Below are positions 8,341-16,837 of a DNA stretch of 38,931 bases, piece after piece. The stretch comes from Deltaproteobacteria bacterium (GTDB lineage: Bacteria > Desulfobacterota > GWC2-55-46 > UBA9637 > GWC2-42-11). Below the pieces are notes generated by a model. The model did not search any database, was not told the DNA's origin, and saw only the letters and a list, made by a program, of their open reading frames with translations. The DNA is taken from positions 1,337-40,267 of the forward strand of contig JACRPW010000013.1 in the NCBI GenBank assembly GCA_016223005.1, read 5' to 3'. A program made the translations under genes and the position numbers. Within the stretch, counting starts at the first letter, position 1. Each line of letters opens with the position of its first letter.

Positions 8341-9279
8341 CTATCTTATAACCCTTTTGACAACGTATATCGGCTTACTTTGTGATTCATGATATACCCT
8401 TGCCAGCATCTCACCAAGAAGCCCCATAATAATAAACTGCACACCTAAAATTATAAGTAATATCCCTAAAAGAAGCAGCGGTCTGCCACCAATATCATAA
8501 CCAAAAACAATCTTCTGGACTGCCAGATATAATGAAATCAAAAACCCTAAAACTCCAAATACAAGCCCTGCAGGACCGAATGCATGGATTGGGCGGGTTG
8601 AAAAACTCTGCAGAAACTTTACAGTCAGAAGGTCAAGAATCACCCGAATAGTCCTTGATATGCCGTATTTTGATTTTCCGAATCTCCTTGGATGGTGCTT
8701 TGTTTCTACCTCTTTTATCCTGACGCCAAACCAACTTGCAACAGCAGGTATAAACCTGTGCATATCTCCGTAGAGTTTTATGTTTTTAATAACCTCCTTC
8801 CTGTATGCCTTTAATGTGCAGCCGTAGTCATGCAGATAGACCCCTGTAACCCTTGATATAAGCCAATTTGCAAACATTGAAGGGAGTCTACGTGTAAGGA
8901 ATCTATCCTTTCTATTCTTCCGCCATCCGCTGACTATGTCTGCATCTTTGATTGCATCAATAAGTTTTGGAATATCTTCAGGGTCGTTCTGCATGTCCGC
9001 ATCCATTGTAATGATAATATCGCCTCCTGCATAATCAAAACCTGCCGCCATTGCTGCGGTCTGTCCGAAGTTTCTCCTGAAACTTATAACAACAACCCTC
9101 TCATCTCCCCTCTGCATATCTTCAAGGATAGAAAAACTGTTGTCTATTGAGCCGTCATCCACAAAGATAGTCTCATAATCCATCTTGAGAGAATCCATTA
9201 CCTTTTTAATGGATTGATAAAGAAGTGATATGTTTTCTTCTTCATTATAAACAGGGATTACTATAGAGACCTTATCCAA
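8341..9279 (-). CDS. GT2 glycosyltransferase, polyprenyl-phosphate sugar synthase type (ArnC/GtrB/DPM-like)
   Basis: This protein of about 312 residues has an N-terminal GT-A domain (VSIVIPVYNEEENI, FVDDGSIDNS, the DADMQNDP metal-binding DxD motif, and SGWRKNRKDR) followed by two C-terminal hydrophobic hairpins. That is the architecture of ArnC/GtrB/dolichyl-phosphate mannosyltransferase enzymes, which move a sugar from a nucleotide donor to undecaprenyl phosphate. I chose TTG 9279 because AAGGAGG lies 6 bases upstream; the GTG at 9297 would place that ribosome binding site inside the gene. The coding sequence starts just before the ArnT-like gene ends, and donor synthase, flippase and transferase are adjacent. 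Confidence 0.9.
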   Translation of the reverse strand: MDKVSIVIPVYNEEENISLLYQSIKKVMDSLKMDYETIFVDDGSIDNSFSILEDMQRGDERVVVISFRRNFGQTAAMAAGFDYAGGDIIITMDADMQNDPEDIPKLIDAIKDADIVSGWRKNRKDRFLTRRLPSMFANWLISRVTGVYLHDYGCTLKAYRKEVIKNIKLYGDMHRFIPAVASWFGVRIKEVETKHHPRRFGKSKYGISRTIRVILDLLTVKFLQSFSTRPIHAFGPAGLVFGVLGFLISLYLAVQKIVFGYDIGGRPLLLLGILLIILGVQFIIMGLLGEMLARVYHESQSKPIYVVKRVIR

Positions 9280-9290
9280 ACAAATCCTCC

Positions 9291-10829
9291 TTACCACTTG
9301 CCGCTTTCAGTATTCTTAATGCCATTAAATCCATAGCACTTGAATATACTGAACTCTCTTGCCTTACTACCTCTATAAATTCTAATCAGCGGTTCTTTTT
9401 CACAACTTAAAAAAACTGCAGAAATCCTTTGGTCAAGTCCTGCATCGCCATTTTTAACATATACCGCATTTTTACCTTTATTGGTATCAAAATCCTGCCA
9501 GATGTCATATTGGTTCATCCTTCTGCCGAGGTTCACATTGTAAGTGACAGGATTGCCATCCACATAAAATGCAAGTTCACTTGCAATCTGATAACTGTCG
9601 CTGAATATGAATACATCACCGTCTTTATGCATCTCATTATATACAACTCCAACCTTTCTACCAAGTTCCTCCCAACCAACCAGTCTGTTTGCAGGGTCAT
9701 TGTTTATATTTACTATATTAAGGACTCTGGTATCATGGGCAATAATTGTTATAATGCCTCCTGTTATCAGTGCAATGGCCAGGAAAATACGAAGCCAGAC
9801 TCTTGACTCTTGACTCTTGACTCTTGACTCTATAACACCGCCTGCAGCAATGAATGCTGTAAAATATGCAGGCGCTGCCCAGTTTGCCTGAACCTTTGCA
9901 TGAATACTCTTTGAAAGGAAAAAGAAAAGAATTGGTGCAGACATTAAAAAAAGGAGAAGGGCATCCCTATCACCATTTTTAAAACCCTTGCCCCCCATCT
10001 TCCAGATGCCATAACATAACCCGATAAATATAAAAGGGGTTATTACACCAAATTGCGAACCAACAAACCCTGCAAAATCCTTTAAAGAAATCTTCAAACC
10101 ATCTGATATGTGTGCCTGCCCTAAGGTATGCCTTACAGTAACCCAGTCATGCTGAATATTCCAGATAATAACAGGACTGAATACAACAATACTAAGGATA
10201 AGGGCAACATAAGGCTCTTTTCTTTTTAACCAGAATCTATCTGTCTTTGAAAGCAATAGAAACAAAAAGATACACGGATATATAAGTGCCATTGTATACT
10301 TTGTTAAAAGTCCAAGTCCAATGATAATGCCGAGAAGATACCAGTAAATGCCGTGATGCGTGATGCGTGATGCGTGATAAGAATTTTCTGACCGCTGTTC
10401 CATCACTCCCCTTCTAAACACATACACTGCCAGACCCCAGAAAAGTATAAACGGCGCATCTATTGTCATAAGAACTGCACCTGCTGAATAAAGCGGGGTT
10501 AATGCAGGCAGAATAGCAGCATAAAATCCTGCCCTCTCGCTTTTAAATATATCCCTTGTCAAAACAAACAAAAGGAGGCTTACAAATATAGAGATTAAGA
10601 CCGCTCCGAGCCTGACAGAAAACTCATTATTACCGCCAATTGCTGTAAAAAAGGCTATCAGGTAGGCAATCACAGGACCCTTGCTGTAGTAACTTAAATC
10701 AAGCCTTCTTGACCATTCCCAGTAGTGTGCCTCATCAGGCGAAAGGTCAAGGGGACCCAGCCATATATAGATAAGGCGAAAAATTGTGATAGAGGTTAAA
10801 TAGATTATGAAATATTTTCTGTATTGCAA
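9291..10829 (-). CDS. ArnT/PMT-family polyprenyl-phosphate-sugar glycosyltransferase
   Basis: This 512-residue multi-pass membrane enzyme belongs to the PMT/ArnT superfamily. It has the first-loop acidic motif DEAHYWEWS, then LSYYSKGPVIAYLIAF, typical of ArnT and related PMT_2 transferases, and many hydrophobic segments. It would transfer a sugar from a polyprenyl phosphate to an acceptor at the outer face of the inner membrane, plausibly lipid A or core given the neighbours. Two in-frame heptamer arrays interrupt the protein: residues about 151-160 (HASRITHH) and about 333-344 (ESRVKSQESRV). Both are hydrophilic, consistent with loops. The start overlaps the end of the PAP2 gene by 25 bases. 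Confidence 0.88.
   Translation of the reverse strand: MQYRKYFIIYLTSITIFRLIYIWLGPLDLSPDEAHYWEWSRRLDLSYYSKGPVIAYLIAFFTAIGGNNEFSVRLGAVLISIFVSLLLFVLTRDIFKSERAGFYAAILPALTPLYSAGAVLMTIDAPFILFWGLAVYVFRRGVMEQRSENSYHASRITHHGIYWYLLGIIIGLGLLTKYTMALIYPCIFLFLLLSKTDRFWLKRKEPYVALILSIVVFSPVIIWNIQHDWVTVRHTLGQAHISDGLKISLKDFAGFVGSQFGVITPFIFIGLCYGIWKMGGKGFKNGDRDALLLFLMSAPILFFFLSKSIHAKVQANWAAPAYFTAFIAAGGVIESRVKSQESRVWLRIFLAIALITGGIITIIAHDTRVLNIVNINNDPANRLVGWEELGRKVGVVYNEMHKDGDVFIFSDSYQIASELAFYVDGNPVTYNVNLGRRMNQYDIWQDFDTNKGKNAVYVKNGDAGLDQRISAVFLSCEKEPLIRIYRGSKAREFSIFKCYGFNGIKNTESGKW
9798..9832. repeat. heptamer array, 5 units, in frame in the ArnT-like gene
   Basis: Four exact units GACTCTT and a fifth GACTCTA on the plus strand. 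Three units (21 nt) equal seven codons, so the peptide repeats every seven residues. Total 35 nt. Confidence 0.92.
10352..10379. repeat. heptamer array, 4 units, in frame in the ArnT-like gene
   Basis: Three exact units CGTGATG and a fourth CGTGATA. The unit is related to the one in the intergenic array at 12449-12526. Confidence 0.9.
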
Positions 10830-11380
10830 CTGGTTTTATCCCTCCATCTCGCAATAATCCATCTCTCTGTAATTATTATGACACTACTTATTATCAATCC
10901 TAAAAAAATCCCGCCTAACACATCCATTGGATAATGCACACCAACATATATCCGTGAGTACGCAACAAGAAACGCAATAATTAAAAATATAGGAGATAAC
11001 CTGCGATAATGATATGAAAGGTATGTCATTACTGCAAAGATATTTGCTGCATGGTTTGACGGGAATGAATATGAAGCACCGCACCCAACAAGAAGCCTTA
11101 TATCAGTAAGGACAGTACATGGTCTTGGACGATGGAAAATATGTTTCATTAGTCCTGCTGTCTGGTCGCTTATCAGTATCACCAATAAAATTACAAGTGC
11201 AATCCTTTTGCCCTTACTCCCTGTCAGCATGAATATTGCAAACCAACTGATTATGATGAGCCATAAAAAATTTGTCTTATTAGTAATAAAAGGCATTACA
11301 GCATCAAGGAAGGGATTTATTAAAACCCCGTTCAGGAGATAAAATAATGCTGTGTCCCATTTCAGTATAGTGTCTAACAA
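10805..11380 (-). CDS. PAP2 family membrane phosphatase
   Basis: This 191-residue protein has about five hydrophobic segments and the three PAP2 phosphatase motifs: KHIFHRPRP, SFPSNHAAN (PSNH in place of the common PSGH), and SRIYVGVHYPMD with catalytic histidine. Substrates of such enzymes include undecaprenyl pyrophosphate, phosphatidylglycerol phosphate and lipid A phosphates. Its place between heptosyltransferase and ArnT-like genes suggests lipid A or polyprenyl pyrophosphate, but the sequence does not decide. It overlaps the preceding heptosyltransferase stop by 7 bases and the ArnT-like start by 25, which implies translational coupling. Confidence 0.9.
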   Translation of the reverse strand: MLDTILKWDTALFYLLNGVLINPFLDAVMPFITNKTNFLWLIIISWFAIFMLTGSKGKRIALVILLVILISDQTAGLMKHIFHRPRPCTVLTDIRLLVGCGASYSFPSNHAANIFAVMTYLSYHYRRLSPIFLIIAFLVAYSRIYVGVHYPMDVLGGIFLGLIISSVIIITERWIIARWRDKTSCNTENIS

Positions 11381-12432
11381 GTGATTTCCCTTTCGCTACC
11401 TGCCACTGCATTTAACTGCCTTTCCACTGCTGTCATCACATCCTCTACCTTAATCTCTTTCATGCATCTTACATCCCTGCACCTTCTTAAAAAACACGGA
11501 CTGCACGGAAGGTCTTTCCTGATAATTGTATGTCCGCTACCGTATGGTCCTGTCCTCCATGGCGCGGTAGGACCAAAGAGTGCTATAACAGGTTTGCCAA
11601 TGGCAGCAGCAATATGCATTGGGCCTGAATCAACTGTTATCATAAGTTTTGAATAATTTATTACTGCCATCAGTTCCTTCAAACCAGTTTTGCCGGTAAG
11701 ATTTATTGTCTTTCTATTTGTCATTGCAATAATCTTATCTATTTCGCTAACTATTAAGCCTGAACCTGTTAAGACCACCCTCATATCAAATTTATCTGTT
11801 ATCAGATTGCAGAGAGAGGCAAACCTTTCATTTCCCCATAGTTTGGTCTCCCATCTCGCTATCGGGTTTACCAGAATAAAGGGCTGTCCTTCCAATATCC
11901 CATTTTCCTTGATGATAGACAGGGCCTTTTGCTTTTCGTCCTGTTTTATGGACAATGGGAATTCAACAGGAAGAACATCTACTCCAATATGTTCTGCAAG
12001 TTGCAGATACCTGTCAACAGCGTGCAGGTCAGGGTTATAAGGCGGCAGCGCCTCATTTAAGAAAATACTGCTTAACTCTCTCCTCCGTCTGAACCCCATC
12101 CTCTTTTTACCTTTTGATAGTAATGCCCATATGCCGCTCTTTATCAGCCCCTGAAAATCTATTACAATATCGTAATTCGTATTCTTCAAGGTCTTTATAA
12201 CACGCGATATATCTCTCCATGTATCATTAGATAATGGTTTCTTAAGCCACTTTTTCCGTCTTACAACTATACAGTCGTTTAGCAGATTATGTCCTATGAT
12301 AATCCCTGCGGCATCTTCCTCAACAAGCCAGTCAATAACTGCGTCAGAATACATGCGTCTGATTGCACAAAGTGACGGGAGCGTATGAATAACATCACCG
12401 ATTGAGGAAAGTTTTATGATTAGTATTTTCAT
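11374..12432 (-). CDS. waaC: glycosyltransferase family 9, heptosyltransferase I-like (WaaC)
   Basis: This 352-residue GT9 enzyme would add heptose to the LPS inner core in the cytoplasm. Family features: N-terminal KLSSIGDVIHTLPSL (the conserved Asp of GT9), VIDFQGLIKSG, and the C-terminal donor-binding region TVDSGPMHIAAAIGKPVIALFGPTAPWRTGP. The C-terminal CSPC with a further C-R-C-containing segment is common in GT9 proteins. The SSIGDV and FQGL motifs favour WaaC over WaaF. The neighbouring fused WaaF-GmhB supplies the second transferase and a phosphatase for heptose synthesis. Confidence 0.87.
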   Translation of the reverse strand: MKILIIKLSSIGDVIHTLPSLCAIRRMYSDAVIDWLVEEDAAGIIIGHNLLNDCIVVRRKKWLKKPLSNDTWRDISRVIKTLKNTNYDIVIDFQGLIKSGIWALLSKGKKRMGFRRRRELSSIFLNEALPPYNPDLHAVDRYLQLAEHIGVDVLPVEFPLSIKQDEKQKALSIIKENGILEGQPFILVNPIARWETKLWGNERFASLCNLITDKFDMRVVLTGSGLIVSEIDKIIAMTNRKTINLTGKTGLKELMAVINYSKLMITVDSGPMHIAAAIGKPVIALFGPTAPWRTGPYGSGHTIIRKDLPCSPCFLRRCRDVRCMKEIKVEDVMTAVERQLNAVAGSEREITC

Positions 12433-12448
12433 AGTAAATACCGTTATT

Positions 12449-12526
12449 CGTGCGCGTTATACGTGATGCGGAAAGAAAGTCGTGATGCATGAAAATACGT
12501 ATAACGCATCACGCACACGCATCACG
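12449..12526. repeat. heptamer array with inverted arms between the two heptosyltransferase genes
   Basis: Units related to CGTGATG appear at 12461-12487, and the reverse orientation (CGCATCA CGCACACG CATCACG) runs to 12526. ACGTATAACGC near 12497-12507 pairs with GCGTTATACGT at 12454-12464, giving a hairpin interrupted by an extra heptamer. The last codons and TGA stop (12509-12511) of the WaaF-GmhB gene are inside the array. Confidence 0.75.
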
Positions 12527-14137
12527 GTCTTTTATTATCCACTCCACCGCATCCTTTAAATCATTTGCAATATAAGATGGTTTTGTTTTAATTATCTTTT
12601 TATGTTCTTTACCAAAGCCTGTTAGAACAAGCACACCTTTACAACCAGCATTTAGCGCCAGTTCAATATCAGAAACCTTATCACCCACAACATAGGATTT
12701 ACTAATATCTATACCCAATTCCTCTCCTGCTATTTCTAAAAGTCCTGTTCTTGGTTTTCTGCACTTACAGTTATCATCAGGATGATGGGGACAGTAATAT
12801 ATACCGTCAAGATGCACATCTTCCTGCTTGAGAGTATCCTCAAGTTTTTTATTTATAGAATCAGCAATTTCCTTTGAAAAATATCCCCTTCCAACACCTG
12901 ACTGGTTGCTGATTACAACAACCTTAAAACCCTCTGAATTTAGTTTCTTTATAGCAGATGGTGCGCCATCAATAATTACCAGCCTATCAGGCGAATCAAT
13001 ATAGCCTGAATCCTCGTTGATGGTACCGTCCCGGTCAAGGAAGACTGCAAAAGAGTTTAGAGTTAGGAGTTTAGAGTTAGGAGTTAAAAAACCTGCGGCA
13101 GCATCATAAACATCATCAACGGTAACATCCCCCATACACTTATAATGTCCGAACCTGCACTGCCTGTCAAAACACGGACTGCACTCAATATCCTCCTTAA
13201 GAACCAAAACCCTGTTGCCTATGGGTGCAGTAAGTTTAGGCTCAGTTGAACCAAATATTGCTGCTGTTGGAACACCAAGGCTCGCTGATATGTGCATTGG
13301 CCCGCTGTCATTTGTAATGAAAAGATCACACCTCTTAATAATTGATATGAACTGACGAAGACTTGTTTTTCCGCAGAGGTTTATCACATTAGTTTTGAGT
13401 TTTGAGTTTTGAGTTTTGAGTTTTTGAATAACCTCTTTGCAAATGTTTTCATCCCCTTTTGAACCGAATATAATAACCTGTGCATCACATTCTTTAATCA
13501 ATCTTTCCGCAATTTCTGCAAACCTTTCAGGAAACCATCTTTTCGCCTTCCCATAACTTGACCCGGGGTTTACACCAATAATCCTGTCAGAAACTATACC
13601 ATTTTCCTCTAAAAATGTCTTTGCCCACATTACATCTTCGTCTGAAAGATACAGTTTTGGCTTTAAATCTTTGTCAATATTTAAACCAATCTCTTCCAGC
13701 AGGTTCATATAATAAAAGACCTGATGACACTTTTTTATATCTCCCCTGACCTTTACAGATTTTGTAAGCAGAAATCCCCTTGCATCAGTTGAATATCCCC
13801 ATCTTTCAGGTATTCCAGCCGTAAATGTAATAAATGCAGCGTCAAAGGCATTCTGAAAGAGTATCGCAAGGTCATATCCCTCTTTTTTCAATCTTTTGAT
13901 TAGTTTAATTTTTCCTAAGAACCCTTTATGGGACCCATCGCAGTCATATTCCATACATCTGTCCACTGATGGATTATTGAAGAACAATGGTGCAACCCAT
14001 GGTCTCGCAAGGACTGTTATATCTGCATGGGGAAGGTTGTTTCTGACTACCTTAATAGACGGCTCACACAAAACTGCATCGCCAATCCAGTTTGGAACCC
14101 TTATAACTATTTTTTCTATCTTATTATTATACATCAT
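12509..14137 (-). CDS. fused heptosyltransferase II (WaaF-like) and heptose bisphosphate phosphatase (GmhB)
   Basis: This 542-residue protein joins two LPS heptose enzymes. Residues about 1-348 are a GT9 heptosyltransferase II-like domain (VRVPNWIGDAVLCEPS-type start, NPGSSYGKAKRWF, TNDSGPMHISASLGVP, FGSTEP). Residues about 363-542 are D-glycero-D-manno-heptose-1,7-bisphosphate 7-phosphatase: HAD motif FLDRDGTIN, SNQSGVGRGYF, the zinc-binding CPHHPDDNCKCRKP, and VGDKVSDIELA. The linker (about 351-362, TPNSKLLTLNS) is encoded by five tandem heptamers, and another array encodes residues about 238-249. The stop also lies in a heptamer array. Both enzymes act in the same pathway, so the fusion is functionally sensible. 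No frame break separates the halves. Confidence 0.9.
   Translation of the reverse strand: MMYNNKIEKIVIRVPNWIGDAVLCEPSIKVVRNNLPHADITVLARPWVAPLFFNNPSVDRCMEYDCDGSHKGFLGKIKLIKRLKKEGYDLAILFQNAFDAAFITFTAGIPERWGYSTDARGFLLTKSVKVRGDIKKCHQVFYYMNLLEEIGLNIDKDLKPKLYLSDEDVMWAKTFLEENGIVSDRIIGVNPGSSYGKAKRWFPERFAEIAERLIKECDAQVIIFGSKGDENICKEVIQKLKTQNSKLKTNVINLCGKTSLRQFISIIKRCDLFITNDSGPMHISASLGVPTAAIFGSTEPKLTAPIGNRVLVLKEDIECSPCFDRQCRFGHYKCMGDVTVDDVYDAAAGFLTPNSKLLTLNSFAVFLDRDGTINEDSGYIDSPDRLVIIDGAPSAIKKLNSEGFKVVVISNQSGVGRGYFSKEIADSINKKLEDTLKQEDVHLDGIYYCPHHPDDNCKCRKPRTGLLEIAGEELGIDISKSYVVGDKVSDIELALNAGCKGVLVLTGFGKEHKKIIKTKPSYIANDLKDAVEWIIKDRDACA
13053..13087. repeat. heptamer array encoding the WaaF-GmhB linker
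   Basis: Five units on the plus strand: GAGTTTA, GAGTTAG, GAGTTTA, GAGTTAG, GAGTTAA. They fall exactly between the GT9 domain and the HAD phosphatase domain. Confidence 0.92.
13391..13425. repeat. heptamer array inside the WaaF domain
   Basis: Four exact units AGTTTTG and one AGTTTTT. They encode LKTQNSKLKTN between the IQK helix and the NVINLCGKTS strand of the GT9 domain, a likely surface loop. Confidence 0.92.
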
Positions 14138-14149
14138 GCACTTAACATA

Positions 14150-14178
14150 TTGACAACATCCATAACATTATATATAGT
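14150..14178 (+). promoter_or_regulatory. sigma-70 promoter for the PpiD-like gene
   Basis: A perfect -35 TTGACA (14150-14155) and -10 TATAGT (14173-14178) with exact 17-bp spacing lie in the 76-bp divergent spacer. Transcription would start near 14185, about 29 bases before the ATG. Confidence 0.8.
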
Positions 14179-14213
14179 CTTAACAATGTGTCAATGAATA
14201 AGAGGAGGGACTA

Positions 14214-16094
14214 ATGCTCAAGTTTATGAGAAAGAAAAAAAGATCTATAGTGGTATGGATTATATTTTCAGCCATTATAGCGGTATTTATCTTCTGGGGC
14301 GTCGGAAATTTCAGGATAGACAAAAGCGGCGTAGTTGCAAGGGTAAACAGCAAGGTTATATCTGCACAGGAATTTACAAAGGCATACCAGAGACAGATTG
14401 ATTATTATAAAAAGAGCATACAGGGTGAAATATCTGACGAAATTCTTGAAAAACTCAATCTGAAACAGATGACCATTGAGGGGCTTATTAACAGGGCAAT
14501 TCTATTAGAAGAGGCACAGAAACAGAACATAAAGATAAAAAAAGAGGAACTGCAAAAGACAATTCAGACAATACCTGCGTTTCAGAAAAATGGCATATTT
14601 GATAAAGAGATTTATTTTAAGATACTGTCGGGTATGAGGATGCAGCCCGGCGAGTTTGAAAAGGCAATTGAAGAAGAGATGATGATAGAAAGAGTTCAGC
14701 AAAAGATTGTGGGCAGCATAGATATGAGCGACAGCGAACTAATGGCAGAATTCAAAAAGGAAAATAAAAGGATAAACCTTCAGTATGCAATCATAAACAG
14801 TTCGCCATTTGAAAAAGGGGCGGCCATTACAGATGATGAGATAAAGTCATACTTTGAAAAAAACAAGGATAATTTCAAGATGCCTGATAGGATTAAGATA
14901 GATTATATTGCCTCCTTCGTATCAGACATTAAGCCTAAAATAAAGGTTTCAGAAGATGATGTCCAGTCATATTATGAGAAGAACATAAAGGCATTTGAAA
15001 GGCACAAGGAAGTCAGGGCAAGGCATATCCTTTTTAGGCTGCAGGACGGAAAAGATGCTGCAAAAAAGAAGGCGGAAGATGTGCTTAGTCTTATTAAAAA
15101 AGGTGAAAACTTTGGAGAACTTGCCAAGAAATATTCCAATGACCCCGGTTCTGCAAAGAACGGCGGTGACTTGGGATATTTTAAGTCAGGCATGATGGTA
15201 AAATCCTTTGAGGACGCTGCATTTGCACTTAAAAAAGGTGAGGTGAGCGGTATAATAGAAACAGAATTCGGCTTCCATATAATCAAGGCAGAAGATATTC
15301 AAGAGGCAGGACTTAAGCCCTTTAATGAGGTGAGAAGAGAGGTAACCGAACTCCTCAAAACCAGTCATGCTATAGAAAAGGCAAAGGGGCTGGCAGAAGA
15401 TATTCGTAAAGATATTGACAGTGGAAAGGATTTAAAGGATGCATCTGCTTCAAAGGGGGTCAGGCTTAAACAAACAAACTACTTCTCCCCTGGTGACAGA
15501 GGTGAAGAGATTGCCATGAATGACTATATAAACAAGACTATCTTTTCTTTGAAAAAGGGTGAAACAAGCCATGTCCTTGATGGAAAGGATGGTTATTATA
15601 TAGTCAGGATTGTTGACAAACAGGAGAGCCGCTTCTTAACATTAGAAGAGGCATTGCCTGATATAAAGAATATCCTCATTAAACAAAAGGCAGTGGAAAA
15701 GGCAAAGACGAAGGCTCAAGAATTTCTAAGAGAGATTACTTTAGGCAAGGAAGACTTTGTAAAAAAGGCACAAAAAGATGGTTATAAAACTGACGAGACC
15801 GGCATGTTTGGTCTTGAAGACGGGATTATCCCTAAGATTATAGTAAATGCTGCACCTGATTTGTTTGAACTCACAAACAATGCCCCATATTATTCAAAAC
15901 CAGTTTCATCTCACGGCAATACTTATGTATTGAAATTAAAAGAAGTGGTTGAGGCAGATGCAAAAGGGTTTGAGGCAAAAAAGGAAGATATAAAAAACCG
16001 ACTTATAGGACGGAAAAAACAAGAGACATTTGGCAAATGGTTAACCGATACAAGAACAAAGGCAAAGATACAAATAAATAAGGACGCTATGTAA
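14214..16094 (+). CDS. ppiD: SurA/PpiD-type periplasmic peptidyl-prolyl isomerase chaperone
   Basis: This 626-residue protein has a short basic N-terminus and one membrane anchor (about residues 13-32), as PpiD does, and then a SurA_N-type chaperone region. A complete parvulin (PpiC) domain follows at about 265-360: VRARHILFRL, LAKKYSNDPGSAKNGGDLGYF and FGFHIIKAEDI. A second region around 450-480 resembles a degenerate parvulin repeat. The protein should be anchored in the inner membrane and help fold exported proteins in the periplasm. AGGAGGG at 14203-14209 is a strong ribosome binding site. The gene ends 4 bp before the convergent lipoprotein gene. Confidence 0.88.
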   Translation: MLKFMRKKKRSIVVWIIFSAIIAVFIFWGVGNFRIDKSGVVARVNSKVISAQEFTKAYQRQIDYYKKSIQGEISDEILEKLNLKQMTIEGLINRAILLEEAQKQNIKIKKEELQKTIQTIPAFQKNGIFDKEIYFKILSGMRMQPGEFEKAIEEEMMIERVQQKIVGSIDMSDSELMAEFKKENKRINLQYAIINSSPFEKGAAITDDEIKSYFEKNKDNFKMPDRIKIDYIASFVSDIKPKIKVSEDDVQSYYEKNIKAFERHKEVRARHILFRLQDGKDAAKKKAEDVLSLIKKGENFGELAKKYSNDPGSAKNGGDLGYFKSGMMVKSFEDAAFALKKGEVSGIIETEFGFHIIKAEDIQEAGLKPFNEVRREVTELLKTSHAIEKAKGLAEDIRKDIDSGKDLKDASASKGVRLKQTNYFSPGDRGEEIAMNDYINKTIFSLKKGETSHVLDGKDGYYIVRIVDKQESRFLTLEEALPDIKNILIKQKAVEKAKTKAQEFLREITLGKEDFVKKAQKDGYKTDETGMFGLEDGIIPKIIVNAAPDLFELTNNAPYYSKPVSSHGNTYVLKLKEVVEADAKGFEAKKEDIKNRLIGRKKQETFGKWLTDTRTKAKIQINKDAM

Positions 16095-16098
16095 GGCA

Positions 16099-16837
16099 TT
16101 ATTCCTGAATTTCGCTTAAAGAGAATAGTTCATCATCGACATTTCCATTAACTTCAACCTTTGTGTATCTGATATTCAGATGCATTCGGTCGGTTTTTAC
16201 ATCTACAAACATTGGAAATCTAGTGCCGTTAATTTCTATATAATCATCAAAAAAAATTGTAACAATACTGTTATTATCCCTGTTATAGACCTCTCTTCTG
16301 ATAATGGTATACTCTTTAGGATTAAACCACACCTTGTGGTATGCACCCTCATCATAATACAGGAGTCTTATGATAACAGCATCTAACTGACCAGCCAATG
16401 ATATAAAGGGGGATATACTTTAGGTCTTGCAATGGAAAGTAGCCTGGCAAGGCAGTGCCTTTATATATCTTCCCCGAATAATAAAATTGATACCCCTGAC
16501 CATTATTTACAATTACTGCTGATGGTTGATTTAAGGGATTTAAAAACTCTATCCTGAAGGAATGGGGGGATTTTGCAGCAATCACTACCCTGCTCGTGTG
16601 CAAAAGTCCGCCTGATATTATCTCCAGACTGCCAACCCCCTTAAATGTATTGATTGGTTTTAGTTCCCTGACACGGGAAAATATCTGAAGACTATCTAAC
16701 TGGGGATCTGAAGAGGAAACCTTTTGCTTTACAGCACAGCCTGTAAAAAACAGAATACAGAATACAGAATACAGCATACAGAATAAAACCCTCTCTCTCC
16801 TGACCCCTCTCTCCCGTCTCCCGCACCCCTGCTTCAT
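16099..16837 (-). pseudogene. outer-membrane-type lipoprotein (DUF4292/LolB-like), frameshifted
   Basis: Two overlapping reading frames (start 16837, and continuation ending 16099) together make one lipoprotein of about 245 residues. The first frame carries the signal peptide and lipobox FTGC, then TFKGVGSLEI and SFRIEFLNPLNQP, which resemble the DUF4292/LolB-like lipoprotein fold. It goes out of frame at the run of five G (C on the coding strand) at 16408-16412. One extra base there would restore PPFISLAGQLDAVIIR and join the second frame (FNPKEYTIIRREVY, GTRFPMFVDV). ATG 16837 overlaps the TPR gene stop as TAATG, so coupled translation is likely; ATG 16777 is an alternative. Most of the signal peptide is encoded by heptamers. 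Whether the break is real or a sequencing error cannot be told here. Confidence 0.75.
16750..16784. repeat. heptamer array encoding a lipoprotein signal peptide core
   Basis: Units ACAGAAT, ACAGAAT, ACAGAAT, ACAGCAT, ACAGAAT on the plus strand encode the hydrophobic part CMLYSVFCILF of the signal peptide. A degenerate C/T-rich 7-nt pattern continues to about 16832 and encodes the basic n-region. Confidence 0.9.

Noticed and set aside
9280-9297. GTG start for the GT2 glycosyltransferase
   Set aside because: The strong AAGGAGG ribosome binding site would then lie inside the gene; TTG 9279 is placed correctly after it.
9798-13425. CRISPR array
   Set aside because: The repeats are 7 nt, contiguous and without spacers; no cas genes are present anywhere in the window.
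16099-16398. Independent 99-residue gene
   Set aside because: It has only a TTG start with no ribosome binding site, and its sequence continues the upstream lipoprotein after one restored base.
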